A stretch of DNA of 64,000 bases. Source: Ardenticatenaceae bacterium (GTDB lineage: Bacteria; Chloroflexota; Anaerolineae; Promineifilales; Promineifilaceae). The notes under the pieces were generated by a model. It made no database searches. It was not told the origin of the DNA and saw only the letters and a program-made list of their open reading frames with translations. The DNA lies in assembly GCA_020634375.1 (NCBI GenBank), contig JACKBX010000003.1, forward strand, positions 310,001-374,000, in the 5' to 3' direction. The position numbers and the translations under genes were made by a program. Below, piece after piece: positions 16,189 through 24,061 of this stretch. Position 1 is the stretch's first letter. Every line of letters begins with the position of its first letter.

Positions 16189-17238
16189 TCAGCGGGTACA
16201 AATCTCGTGGGCGGCGCGGGCCATGATGGGGATCATCTGCCCCATGGCGGCGAAGCGGGGGTCTTGCGTCTGGCCGCGCACGTAGCGGATGTAGATTTGG
16301 GCAATGATCACGGTGAGGCGGAAAAGGCCGAGCGCGTGGTAAAAGGCGATGTCGCGCACGGAACGGCCGCTTCTCGTCGCATATCGCTGCACCAATTCGT
16401 CCCGCGTCAAAAAGCCGAGGTCGTCGCCCACCGGCATCATCGCCGCCGCACGGAAATAGGGCGGGTCGGATGGCTGCGCCCAATAGGTGAGCAGCGTCCC
16501 CAAATCGTTGAGCGGGTCGCCGAGGGTACACATATCCCAATCGAAGACGGCCACAATTTTGCCGGGGTCGTCGGGGGCGAGCATGACGTTATCTAGTTTG
16601 TAGTCGTTGTGGACGAGGGAAACGGCCGTTCCCCCCGGCAGATGCGCCCCCAACCAACGATACACGGCATCCATGTCCGCCAAATCTTCCGTCTTGGCCG
16701 CGTGCCAGCGTTTGTACCAGCCTTCAATCTGTCGCTCGATGAAGCCCTCCGGCCTGCCCAAATCGGACAGTCCCAACGCGGCAAAGTCAACGGCGTGAAA
16801 ATCGGCGAGGGCGTCTACCAGCGCTTCGCTCATGCGGCGCGGCGCGGCGGGCATGTCCGCAAATGCGGACGGGATGGTACGGCGCACGACCACGCCCTGC
16901 CGCCGCTCCATGACGAAGAATTCTGCACCGAGAACGGCCGTATCCTCCCCATACAAAAACGCCCGCGGCGCATAGGGGTATGCCTGGTGCAGCACCGATA
17001 ACACCTTGTACTCGCGGCTCATGTCGTGCGCCGACTTTGCCACCGGGCCGAGCGGCGGGCGGCGCAGCACGTATTGCTGCGTCCCGTAGTCCAGCAAATA
17101 GGTGAGGTTGGCCGCGCCGCCGCCGAATTGCCGCACGGTGAGCGGCTGGTCGCTGCCTGGCAGTTTGCCGCGCAGGTAGTCGGCCAGTTTTTGCTCGTTG
17201 AATTGTTCATACGGCCGTACTGGGATGGTGTCGTTCAT
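16189..17238 (-). CDS. APH/ACAD10-11-type phosphotransferase
   Basis: 349 residues, aminoglycoside-phosphotransferase fold. Nucleotide-binding region RQFGGGAANLTYLLDYG, catalytic loop HNDYKLDNVML (Asp near residue 213) and metal-binding VFDWDMCTLGDPLNDLG. The sequence fits the subfamily fused to acyl-CoA dehydrogenase in animal ACAD10/11, which phosphorylates 4-hydroxyacyl-CoA before dehydrogenation, rather than drug-resistance enzymes. An acyl-CoA dehydrogenase and an SDR on the same strand lie 4.6 kb upstream across an odd island. Bacterial versions of this trio are usually adjacent, so I infer a split catabolic operon. ATG at 17238. Confidence 0.82.
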   Translation of the reverse strand: MNDTIPVRPYEQFNEQKLADYLRGKLPGSDQPLTVRQFGGGAANLTYLLDYGTQQYVLRRPPLGPVAKSAHDMSREYKVLSVLHQAYPYAPRAFLYGEDTAVLGAEFFVMERRQGVVVRRTIPSAFADMPAAPRRMSEALVDALADFHAVDFAALGLSDLGRPEGFIERQIEGWYKRWHAAKTEDLADMDAVYRWLGAHLPGGTAVSLVHNDYKLDNVMLAPDDPGKIVAVFDWDMCTLGDPLNDLGTLLTYWAQPSDPPYFRAAAMMPVGDDLGFLTRDELVQRYATRSGRSVRDIAFYHALGLFRLTVIIAQIYIRYVRGQTQDPRFAAMGQMIPIMARAAHEICTR

Positions 17239-17700
17239 GGGCTTGTCCTTGTGACTACAGCAGATTGGAAATCTTCAATTGTGATTATACAGTGGGTTAG
17301 CATCTATTCAGCAGGGAGGCAAGAGAAACTATCATCTCTAGTCTAACGCCTGCGTCAGCCGCTTGCGAGAAAAACTAGCCCCTTTGCTGGCGGCTGGACT
17401 CTGCTAACTACGGCCTTAATGGGCGAAGATCGCCGATCTCGCAAGTCGGCTGGACGCGATGTTGGGCGGCATTTGACCAAAACCTAGGCCACTTAGCCCG
17501 ACTAACAATAACCTAAACTTCGCCGCAGCACAGAACCTGTGCAAGCTATGAACAAGTTGCCCGTGACTTATGATTAAATCAGCAAATCACCACAAACTTC
17601 AGGCTGTTTTACCCTGAACCCAAACAGTTGTTTCTGTTATGTCAATTTTTGTGGCAGGTTGTTCGTGCATCCGGCTGTTTAGCCGTTTTTCCTCCTCAAC
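17239..17700. other. 462 bp gene-free stretch
   Basis: It holds the attC-like site described separately and otherwise no convincing gene. The words AACCTAAACTTC near 17509-17520 recur near 19253-19265, on the other side of the delta-60 gene. ACGGCCGT is absent. Confidence 0.5.
17341..17467 (-). repeat. attC: attC-like integron cassette recombination site
   Basis: The ends are GTCTAAC (17341-17347) and GTTGGGC (17461-17467), matching the integron core boxes RYYYAAC and GTTRRRY. Between them TGCGT-CAGCCG-CTTGCGAG pairs with the opposite arm CTCGCAAGTCGGCTGGACGC, leaving single extrahelical bases on one strand and a short unpaired spacer next to each core box, as in folded attC sites. The loop of about 65 nt gives a total of 127 bp, inside the known range. 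Read on the minus strand it follows the delta-60 gene, as an attC follows its cassette gene. No integrase was seen. Confidence 0.55.
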
Positions 17701-18978
17701 TTACGGCTTCACTACAACAGGCAAGAAAATAAACTCGTCTAATTCTGGCAAGAAACCTTCAAATCGTGCTGTTACAAAGTCATTGCCTGCGCCACCATAA
17801 CCAGCAGCTAAAATTTTGCCGTTTGACTGAACTGTTAAACCATGCCATCTGGAAGCACTATTTGTCATAATGATACCATCATCGCTAAAAGTCGTGTCCA
17901 GAGAACCATCCTCGTTTAACCGAATGATAGTCGGAGAGCCGTTGTCGTATCCGCCAATAAGCACTTTGTTTCCAGAGTGCCTTGCTACAGCTAATCCCTC
18001 AGCAAATGTGCTGGCTAAATCAAAAGCTATCGTACCATTTATGCCAAACGTGTTATCAAGAGAACCATCACTGTTAAACCGCACGGCAGCTATATCATAA
18101 TCGACACTAGTCTTATAGCGAAAACCAACCGCCATAATTCGTCCGTCAGGAAGCAAACACAAATCCCAGGCCCAAACAGCCTCGTCTCCCGTCGGAATCA
18201 TGGCGATGCCATCACTATCAAAAGTTGTGTCCAACGATCCATCTGCATTTAGGCGAATAACAGCAAATTGGCCGGCAACGACGATTTTTCCATCCGATTG
18301 GATACGTACTGCGTTGCCATCTCCCTGACCAACGGGAATAGCAATAATACCGCCACTGCCAAAGGAAGCATCTAGAGAACCGTCGCTGTTATAGCGAGCA
18401 ATTGTAACACCCCCGTCACTATCACCAGATACGACAATCTTTCCATCCGATTGCAAGGCAATCCCCCAAATTTCATCAGCACTGCCACTAATCGAAGTGA
18501 TGACCACGCCATCGCCATCAAAGCTACTATCTAAACTCCCATCACTGTTATATCGAACCAAAGCAAAATCCTTATTGCCGTTCACCTCGCTGCTTCCGCT
18601 AACAATAATTTTCCCGTCTGATTGGAGCGCTAATTCTCGACCATAATCCACGGCACTTAAGGTTGTAGTAACAATGCCGCTCCCACCAAATGTAGGATCA
18701 AGCGAACCATCGCTATGATACCGAGCAACTGCAAAATTTGATGGACTGCCAAACATACCGCCAGACACAACAATTTTGCCATCAATCTGGGTCTCCACAT
18801 CAACAGCGACATCAAAATCGCCAAAATCAGTTACAACGAAGCCATCCGTGCCAAATGTTATGTCCAAATCGCCAGGATCACTCGCTATTGCTTGATACCA
18901 TCCCACAAGGAATACTGTCAGAAATACAACAATGAAAATTACAAAACTCCTAACGAACGCTTTCAATTTATCCTCCAA
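17701..18978 (-). CDS. Secreted or anchored delta-60 repeat (DUF5122) protein
   Basis: 425 residues. An N-terminal hydrophobic segment (FVIFIVVFLTVFLVGW) acts as signal or anchor. It is followed by seven repeats of about 55 residues built on DGKIVVSG...ARYNSDGSLDxxFGxxG, the delta-60/DUF5122 pattern thought to form a beta-propeller at the cell surface. The last residues (FIFLPVVVKP) resemble the conserved end seen in many secreted Chloroflexota proteins. The gene has no ACGGCCGT copy and is AT-richer than its surroundings. With an attC-like site after it, it may be a captured cassette gene. Ligand unknown. Confidence 0.8.
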   Translation of the reverse strand: MEDKLKAFVRSFVIFIVVFLTVFLVGWYQAIASDPGDLDITFGTDGFVVTDFGDFDVAVDVETQIDGKIVVSGGMFGSPSNFAVARYHSDGSLDPTFGGSGIVTTTLSAVDYGRELALQSDGKIIVSGSSEVNGNKDFALVRYNSDGSLDSSFDGDGVVITSISGSADEIWGIALQSDGKIVVSGDSDGGVTIARYNSDGSLDASFGSGGIIAIPVGQGDGNAVRIQSDGKIVVAGQFAVIRLNADGSLDTTFDSDGIAMIPTGDEAVWAWDLCLLPDGRIMAVGFRYKTSVDYDIAAVRFNSDGSLDNTFGINGTIAFDLASTFAEGLAVARHSGNKVLIGGYDNGSPTIIRLNEDGSLDTTFSDDGIIMTNSASRWHGLTVQSNGKILAAGYGGAGNDFVTARFEGFLPELDEFIFLPVVVKP

Positions 18979-19319
18979 GAAATATTGTCAAGTTAATTCA
19001 TAATGGTCAACAAGAACATCCCCTTCCTAATTAGCACTTTTCATCCAACGACAAACCGCCAATATAGGATTATCGGAATGACCAATCTCCACTACTAATT
19101 CAACAGCAAGGAAAACTTACCTCACTCGGCCCGGTGCCACTAGTCTGGTTATGTATTGGATGACATCCCGAATTGGGAATTCACTCATACAACTCCAGCA
19201 TTTTTCATCACATTCCTTTAGCCGCCCCAACTATTTGTTAGGCTGCATAGCGCAACCTAAACTTCTAATGATGCGGTTTATACCGCAAATTTACGGTATA
19301 AACCGCACCTAATTTTGCG
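18979..19319. other. 341 bp gene-free stretch
   Basis: No open frame of note. It contains a GTTAGGC near 19235 without a matching partner, and ends with the 36 bp palindrome described separately. ACGGCCGT is absent. Confidence 0.5.
19272..19307. repeat. 36 bp near-perfect palindrome
   Basis: TGCGGTTTATACCG at 19272-19285 and its exact complement at 19294-19307 flank an AAATTT centre; only one base pair of the 36 bp mismatches. It lies 12 bp after the stop of the 104-residue gene, with no T-run on either strand. Confidence 0.8.
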
Positions 19320-19634
19320 CTACCGCTTGGCGGTGATGCCGAAGGCGGCCCAATGTTCTTGCGGGGTGGCTATTTTGACCCGCTTTGCCAGGCCAGAATG
19401 CTTCCCTTTCGCTTCCTTCATCTTTGCATTCAATTCATCCGTTTTCGTTTTCAACTGCGCTTTGAGTTCCTCCTGCTCGGAATTGAGCTTGTCCAATTCA
19501 TCGGCAAAAGCCGTCATCTCCGCAGCGTCGGCGGCGGTGATGCCAATGCCGGTTAGCGTGTCTAGCCGGGTGGTTATGCCGCCTGCCATTGTGCGAAAGT
19601 TGGATAGTGATTGAGAGAAAGTTGGTGTTGCCAT
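19320..19634 (-). CDS. Small coiled-coil protein of unknown function
   Basis: 104 residues: MATPTFSQSLSNFRTMAGGI, a central acidic/Lys-rich helix (ADELDKLNSEQEELKAQLKT and onwards, about residues 43-78) that should form a coiled coil, and a conserved-looking end TPQEHWAAFGITAKR. There is no signal or membrane segment. AGGAG lies just before the ATG, and a good promoter (TTGATA-19-TATAAT) with a 21 bp repeat array lies upstream, so I consider it a real, regulated gene. Similar short helical proteins ending in a W-x-FGI-x-KR-like motif occur in several environmental phyla; I know no function. Confidence 0.65.
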   Translation of the reverse strand: MATPTFSQSLSNFRTMAGGITTRLDTLTGIGITAADAAEMTAFADELDKLNSEQEELKAQLKTKTDELNAKMKEAKGKHSGLAKRVKIATPQEHWAAFGITAKR

Positions 19635-19658
19635 TATAAACTCCTTTTACTGAAAATT

Positions 19659-19689
19659 ATTATAGCCCCGCAAACGCGGAACCTATCAA
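19659..19689 (-). promoter_or_regulatory. Promoter of the coiled-coil protein gene
   Basis: Minus-strand TTGATA (19684-19689), 19 bp spacer, TATAAT (19659-19664). The tandem 21 bp array begins 8 bp upstream of the -35. Confidence 0.6.
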
Positions 19690-19696
19690 ACAAAGT

Positions 19697-19948
19697 TGCC
19701 CGAAGGTTAAAGGTAGCTGCCCGAAAGGTTAGGGAAGCTGCCCCGAAGCTCCGGGATGCTGCCCGGAAGCTCCGGGTAGATGCCCGAACGTTTCGGGGTG
19801 ATGCCCGGAAGCCTGGGGATGCTGCCCGAAGGGTTGGGGATGGTTCCCCATTGCTTCGGGAAGATGCCCAAAGGCTTTGGGTAGATGCCCGAACGTTCCG
19901 GGAAGCTGCCCGGAGGTCTGGGGATGCTGCCCGAAGCCTTCGGGCAGG
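19697..19948. repeat. Twelve tandem 21 bp palindromic units
   Basis: Twelve units of exactly 21 bp start at 19697, 19718, 19739 and so on to 19928. The consensus is about TGCCCGAANNNTTCGGGNANS, and most units are themselves inverted repeats (CCCGAA/TTCGGG). Spacing equals two helical turns, so every centre faces the same side of the DNA. Because 21 is a multiple of three, both strands stay open: the minus frame 19707-20078 would encode heptads such as GSIPRLP and GIYPELP. I favour a protein-binding or structural array over a gene. Confidence 0.85.
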
Positions 19949-20276
19949 TTGCCACCGTGCAGTTTCTTGTGGTTAGTTGGTTGGGTGAACGGCCGTATCC
20001 CATCATCCTCCTCCCCTGGTTATCATTATGAACGCTACAACTGGTGGGTAGTATAAACGAGGCGGAAGAGGGGGGCAACGCAACCGGGGTACTATTCTAT
20101 TGCGATGGTGACTATTGCTTTTCCCCAGACTTTATACTAATTTACCAATGGCTAAACTGGTTCAATCTTCATTGATGAGATTCCGCCTTGCTTCAGGCGA
20201 TCTGAGTTCTTTACACATTAGTCGGCGTCGTACAGGTTTAGGTATTACTTGAGTTAAGATATACAGGAAATTCAGG
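19949..20276. other. About 330 bp without a convincing gene
   Basis: It contains the only ACGGCCGT copy (near 19989) in the 17.2-22.1 kb stretch and the presumed promoter region of the plus-strand gene at 20277. I see nothing else identifiable. Confidence 0.4.
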
Positions 20277-21221
20277 ATGGTAAACAAAACTAACGACAAC
20301 ACAACTCACCAAGACTATTCGCTAACACTAAACTCTCTACCTACAAGACCCGTTATCTTTGGTTACTCTCAAAGCTTACGATTTTTAATGGGAACCAGTT
20401 CTCTTATCTTCCTTTTCGGCTTTATCTTTATGGCGTTTTGGGATTCTTATGAAATATATTGGCCGCTCATATTATTCTTGGGCTTTAGCATAGGGTCAGC
20501 TTACAGCTTCTACAAAATGAGTGAATCCATTGTTCTTGATAGATATGCAGTTACATTGAAACGTTTTCATAAGAGGATCCGCTTTATTCCTTTTTCAGAA
20601 GTTACCATGGTTGTTAGTAAGCCCGGTAGTTCTATTACGATTTATGGCATCTCCCAAAAAATTTTGGTTGGAAAGCAATTAGACGGTTATGAATATTTCT
20701 ATCAAATTCTTGCAGCTAATTTCCCTATCAATATTGAACGACTTCCGGCTACCTTTCCCCTTGAAATCAGAAGCTCTTACAGTCTATTCTTTGCTCCGGG
20801 GATCCTTTTTCTTTTGAGTACAATTTTCCTTCTCGGTGAAATACTACAACCCGTGGATGCCAGAGGGAATTTTCTGGCAAGCATCTCTTTCTTTGTTGTC
20901 GGAGCCATCATGTTCTATTTGATGCCTACTAAGTTTTATTTTGATCATTCACAAATTATCGTTTTCAAACTTGGCCGGCGAAAGGTTTTTTCTATGGACG
21001 ACCTCCAATTTCTTAAATTAGAATCCATTCAAGGGGGAAATGGGGGAAACATCTTTGGCTTATTCCATCGGCAACTGATTCTGCGCTTAGTTTTTAAAAG
21101 TGGCAAAGTTGAACTTAGAGAGGGCATGATAAACTATCCAGTAGACTACTTGTATAATGTTCTACAAAATCATTTCCGGGGTCAGACCGAACAATCTAAA
21201 ACTCCATCTTTGCCAATGTGA
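20277..21221 (+). CDS. Four-helix membrane protein with two PH-like domains, unknown function
   Basis: 314 residues. Two pairs of membrane helices (LRFLMGTSSLIFLFGFIFMA with YWPLILFLGFSIGSAYSF, and SLFFAPGILFLLSTIFLLG with FLASISFFVVGAIMFYLM) each precede a beta-rich cytoplasmic segment. These segments (SIVLDRYAVTLKRFHKRIR... and FYFDHSQIIVFKLGRRKVF...) look like bacterial PH-like (YdbT/bPH2) domains. It starts at an ATG with AGGAAATTCAGG before it. The gene is clearly AT-richer than most of the window and lacks ACGGCCGT, in line with foreign origin. It is the only plus-strand gene of the island. Confidence 0.6.
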   Translation: MVNKTNDNTTHQDYSLTLNSLPTRPVIFGYSQSLRFLMGTSSLIFLFGFIFMAFWDSYEIYWPLILFLGFSIGSAYSFYKMSESIVLDRYAVTLKRFHKRIRFIPFSEVTMVVSKPGSSITIYGISQKILVGKQLDGYEYFYQILAANFPINIERLPATFPLEIRSSYSLFFAPGILFLLSTIFLLGEILQPVDARGNFLASISFFVVGAIMFYLMPTKFYFDHSQIIVFKLGRRKVFSMDDLQFLKLESIQGGNGGNIFGLFHRQLILRLVFKSGKVELREGMINYPVDYLYNVLQNHFRGQTEQSKTPSLPM

Positions 21222-21295
21222 TAACATATTTCGATTGTATTTGATAGTGTTTGGGGATGAGGTTGTGGAGGGGACAGTCGTTTCTCGCCATATTT

Positions 21296-21784
21296 TCAAT
21301 GACCCAAGAGTTGACAACTGACTATCCTGCTTTGATAGAAAAAGAGGGTCACTTGATACCCATCCGGAAATCTAATTTCAACATAACTATCATCAACCTT
21401 CCTGGAATTAGGCATATCTCCATTGTCACCAGAAGTCAAAGTATACAAGTTATCGTTTTCTATTAGCTTTGATTGTAATGTTTGCCAACAGTCAGGATAT
21501 TCATCGAAAAAGTATTGAATAGTAGCTCGTGATTGTAATTTCTCTCCAAGCTCATCAGAAAGTTGGATAGTTGAAGGGTTTGTCGTCAAGAATCGTAAGA
21601 GCATTTCTGTAGTCTCGATGTTATAGGCTTTGGAAAAGGGAGGTTCTGAAGTATCCAATGTTGAATGGCGCGAAGTACAACTATGGAGGGAGGCGTTAAG
21701 TAGAACAAACGCAATGAAGGCCAGAATTAGATTTGTACAAAAGCGATTTTGTTTTGAGCTGATAGTGGTTAGCAATATTCGCAT
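21296..21784 (-). CDS. Putative lipoprotein of unknown function
   Basis: 162 residues from the ATG at 21784 (MRILLTTISSKQNRF). A hydrophobic segment LILAFIAFVLLNASLHSC ends in a plausible lipobox Cys near residue 36. The mature part (ETTEMLLRFLTTNPSTIQLS, ... YFFDEYPDCWQTLQSK, ... YVEIRFPDGYQVTLFFYQSR) resembles no family I can name. An in-frame start 17 codons earlier also exists but gives a poorer signal. It is AT-rich, without ACGGCCGT, and belongs to the island. Confidence 0.5.
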   Translation of the reverse strand: MRILLTTISSKQNRFCTNLILAFIAFVLLNASLHSCTSRHSTLDTSEPPFSKAYNIETTEMLLRFLTTNPSTIQLSDELGEKLQSRATIQYFFDEYPDCWQTLQSKLIENDNLYTLTSGDNGDMPNSRKVDDSYVEIRFPDGYQVTLFFYQSRIVSCQLLGH

Positions 21785-21838
21785 ATCATATGTAATAGAC
21801 TTAGCTGGAATTTGACGGCTGTTACTAGTCTCCAATCT

Positions 21839-23032
21839 CTACTCCCCATATCTCCGCAAAATCCGCCGCGCCACCGACCATTTATGCACTTCATCCGGCC
21901 CATCATAAATGCGGGCGGCACGCTCATGGCGATACCAAAAGGCCAGCGGCAGCTCATCCGTCATACCCATCGCCCCATGCACTTGAATGGCGCGGTCCAG
22001 CACGCGCTGCAACACCCCGGCAACGTGGAACTTAATCAGCGAGACGGCGTCGCGGGCGGCGTATTGACCGTGCCGGTCAATCTGGTCGGCGGTGTGCAGT
22101 ACCAGCAGGCGGGCGCTGTCCATCTCGGCGCGGCTCTCGGCGATCCAGTTTTGGATGGTTTGTTGCTCGGCTAACGGCCGTCCCGGAGCCACCTCCCTCT
22201 GCACCGCCTGCGTACACATCAAGTCAAAAGCACGTTCGCAAATGCCCAGCCAGCGCATGGTGTGGTGAATGCGTCCCGGCCCCAGCCGCTCCTGAGCAAT
22301 GGCAAAGCCCGCACCCTCCGCGCCCAACAAATTCTCTTTGGGCACGCGCACGCCGTCGTACATAATCTCGGCATGGCTGAAGAGGCCGCTGCCGCGCTCG
22401 CCCATCACAGACGTGTTGCGCACCAGGCGGAAGCCGGGCGTGTCGGCGGGCACGATGATCATGCTGGCGCGTTGGTGCTTGGCCGCCTGGGGGTCGGTGA
22501 CGGCCATGACGATGGCGAAGGCCGCGCCATCGCCGCCGGTGCTGAACCATTTGTGGCCGGTGATGGTGTAGTGGGTGTCGTCGGGTACGGCCGTTGTGCT
22601 CAACCACGTTGGATTAGACCCTGGGTTCTCCGGCTCGGTCATCGAAAAACAGGAGCGCACCTCCCCTTCCAGCAGCGGGTAAAGGAAGCGCTCTTTTTGC
22701 GCCTCTGTGCCATGCTCAATGAGGATTTCCATATTCCCAGCGTCGGGGGCCTGGCAGTTGAAGATGTAATGGCCCAACGGCGAGCGCCCCAGCACTTCGC
22801 TGACCAGACCATGTTCCAGCAGCGACAGCCCCATGCCGCCGTAATCGCTGGGGACTTGCGGCAGCCAGAGGCCCAGCCCTTTGGCTTTCTCGCGCAAGGC
22901 GTCCAGTTGGGGCATGAGGGTGTCAAAGTCTTGGAGGAGGAACGGCCGTTCCAACGGCACAATCTCCTCATCCACAAACTCGCGCACAGTGCGCAGCAGC
23001 ATTTGTATTTCGGTGGGAATGGTGAAGTCCAT
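21839..23032 (-). CDS. Acyl-CoA dehydrogenase
   Basis: 397 residues from the ATG at 23032 (MDFTIPTEIQMLLRTVREFV), with AGGAG before it. Family landmarks: YGGMGLSLLEHGLVSEVLG, CFSMTEPENPGSNPTWL (FAD/substrate loop), the FAD-domain ITGHKWFSTGG and RPLAEQQTIQNWIAESR, and the C-terminal QVHGAMGMTDELPLAFWYRHERAARIYDG. FAD-dependent alpha,beta-dehydrogenation of an acyl-CoA; best fit to the ACAD11-like group. An SDR gene precedes it by about 95 bp on the same strand, and the likely partner phosphotransferase lies beyond the island downstream. The 15 upstream in-frame codons are not conserved-looking and run into a hairpin. Confidence 0.9.
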   Translation of the reverse strand: MDFTIPTEIQMLLRTVREFVDEEIVPLERPFLLQDFDTLMPQLDALREKAKGLGLWLPQVPSDYGGMGLSLLEHGLVSEVLGRSPLGHYIFNCQAPDAGNMEILIEHGTEAQKERFLYPLLEGEVRSCFSMTEPENPGSNPTWLSTTAVPDDTHYTITGHKWFSTGGDGAAFAIVMAVTDPQAAKHQRASMIIVPADTPGFRLVRNTSVMGERGSGLFSHAEIMYDGVRVPKENLLGAEGAGFAIAQERLGPGRIHHTMRWLGICERAFDLMCTQAVQREVAPGRPLAEQQTIQNWIAESRAEMDSARLLVLHTADQIDRHGQYAARDAVSLIKFHVAGVLQRVLDRAIQVHGAMGMTDELPLAFWYRHERAARIYDGPDEVHKWSVARRILRRYGE

Positions 23033-23051
23033 TGCTTGTTCTCCTAAAATG

Positions 23052-23122
23052 AACCGCAAAGGGCGCAAAGCACGCAAAGAAAATCTCCGAGAAACTTTGC
23101 GTCCTTTGCATTCTTTGCGGTT
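23052..23122. repeat. Intergenic inverted repeat (CGCAAAG word family)
   Basis: AACCGCAAAG at 23052-23061 pairs with CTTTGCGGTT at 23113-23122, and inside them ACGCAAAG pairs with CTTTGCGT. It lies between the SDR and acyl-CoA dehydrogenase genes. The same words occur inside the 16027-16141 repeat. Confidence 0.75.
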
Positions 23123-23127
23123 TATGC

Positions 23128-23904
23128 TTAAAAACTAATCCCGCTGCCCACCATCTGCCCGCCGTCAATCAAAAAGGTAGCACCAGTGGTGAAGCTGGAG
23201 GCAGATGAGGCGAGGTAGAGGGCGATTCCGGTTAGCTCGCTGGGGTCGGCCATGCGATTTTGGGGGATGGTGCGCAGAACGGCCGTGTTGATTTGCTCAT
23301 TCCCCCACAGCGCGGCGCTGAATTTTGTCTTCACAAAGCCAGGGGCAATGGCATTGACTTGAATGTTGGCCGGGGCCAGTTCTGCTGCCAGCACTTCCGT
23401 CAGCATGAGTACGGCCGCTTTGCTCACCGAGTACACGCCCATCATCGGCTGCGCTTTCTTTCCGGCAATGGAGGCCACGTTGATAATTTTGCCGCCGCCG
23501 CGAGCTTGCATGTGTGGCGCACACGCCTTCGCTATGCGGAAGTAGCCTTTCACATTCACGTCCAGAATTTTGTCCCAATGGCTATCTTCGGCAGTGAGGA
23601 TGGGGCCGAAATGCGGGTTGGTAGCAGCGTTGTTAAAGAGGATGTCTATGCCGCCGTGTGTGTCTACTGTGTGCTGGATAAGGTGTTGGACGGCATCAGG
23701 GTCGCCGGTGTGGGCGGCAACGGCCGTTACCCCCACCCCCCGTTCGCCCATCTCCGCCGCCACTTTATCCAACGCCTCCTGCTTGCGGCTGGAAATGACC
23801 ACATGCGCCCCAGCCGTCGCCAAAGCCTCTGCAATCGCCAGACCAATGCCCCGCGACGCGCCAGTTACAATTGCCACTTTTCCTGTCAAATCAAATAAAG
23901 CCAT
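23128..23904 (-). CDS. Short-chain dehydrogenase/reductase
   Basis: 258 residues from the ATG at 23904 (MALFDLTGKVAIVTGASRGI), with GGAGGAAGC before it. Classical SDR marks: TGASRGIG cofactor loop, NNAA (residues about 90-93), catalytic Ser in INVASIAG, YSVSK active-site Tyr/Lys, and the NAIAPGFVKTKFS and DGGQM C-terminal signatures. Cofactor preference is probably NADP given SSRKQ after strand 2. It heads the acyl-CoA dehydrogenase unit and most likely acts on a hydroxyacyl intermediate of the same pathway. The exact substrate cannot be told. Confidence 0.88.
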   Translation of the reverse strand: MALFDLTGKVAIVTGASRGIGLAIAEALATAGAHVVISSRKQEALDKVAAEMGERGVGVTAVAAHTGDPDAVQHLIQHTVDTHGGIDILFNNAATNPHFGPILTAEDSHWDKILDVNVKGYFRIAKACAPHMQARGGGKIINVASIAGKKAQPMMGVYSVSKAAVLMLTEVLAAELAPANIQVNAIAPGFVKTKFSAALWGNEQINTAVLRTIPQNRMADPSELTGIALYLASSASSFTTGATFLIDGGQMVGSGISF

Positions 23905-24061
23905 TGCTTCCTCCAAAATTAAATACAAAGAAACAGAGAGACAAAGGTACAAAGAAGGCAATCATAAACAGGTGCGGCAAATCTGGCAAAACAAAAACCC
24001 CTCCGACCAAAGCCAAAGGGGTAACAACGTCTACCGATTGCCGTTTACTGATTACCGGCCC

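Noticed and set aside
19222..19242. Second attC site around GTTAGGC
   Set aside because: The only nearby AAC-ending box is 8 bp away and no arms of suitable length pair.
19697..19948. CRISPR array
   Set aside because: Units are directly abutting with no unique spacers and no cas genes are nearby.
19707..20078. Minus-strand frame encoding GSIPRLP-type heptads
   Set aside because: It is open mainly because the repeat unit is 21 bp, both strands are open, the start lies in unrelated upstream sequence, and no ribosome site is convincing.
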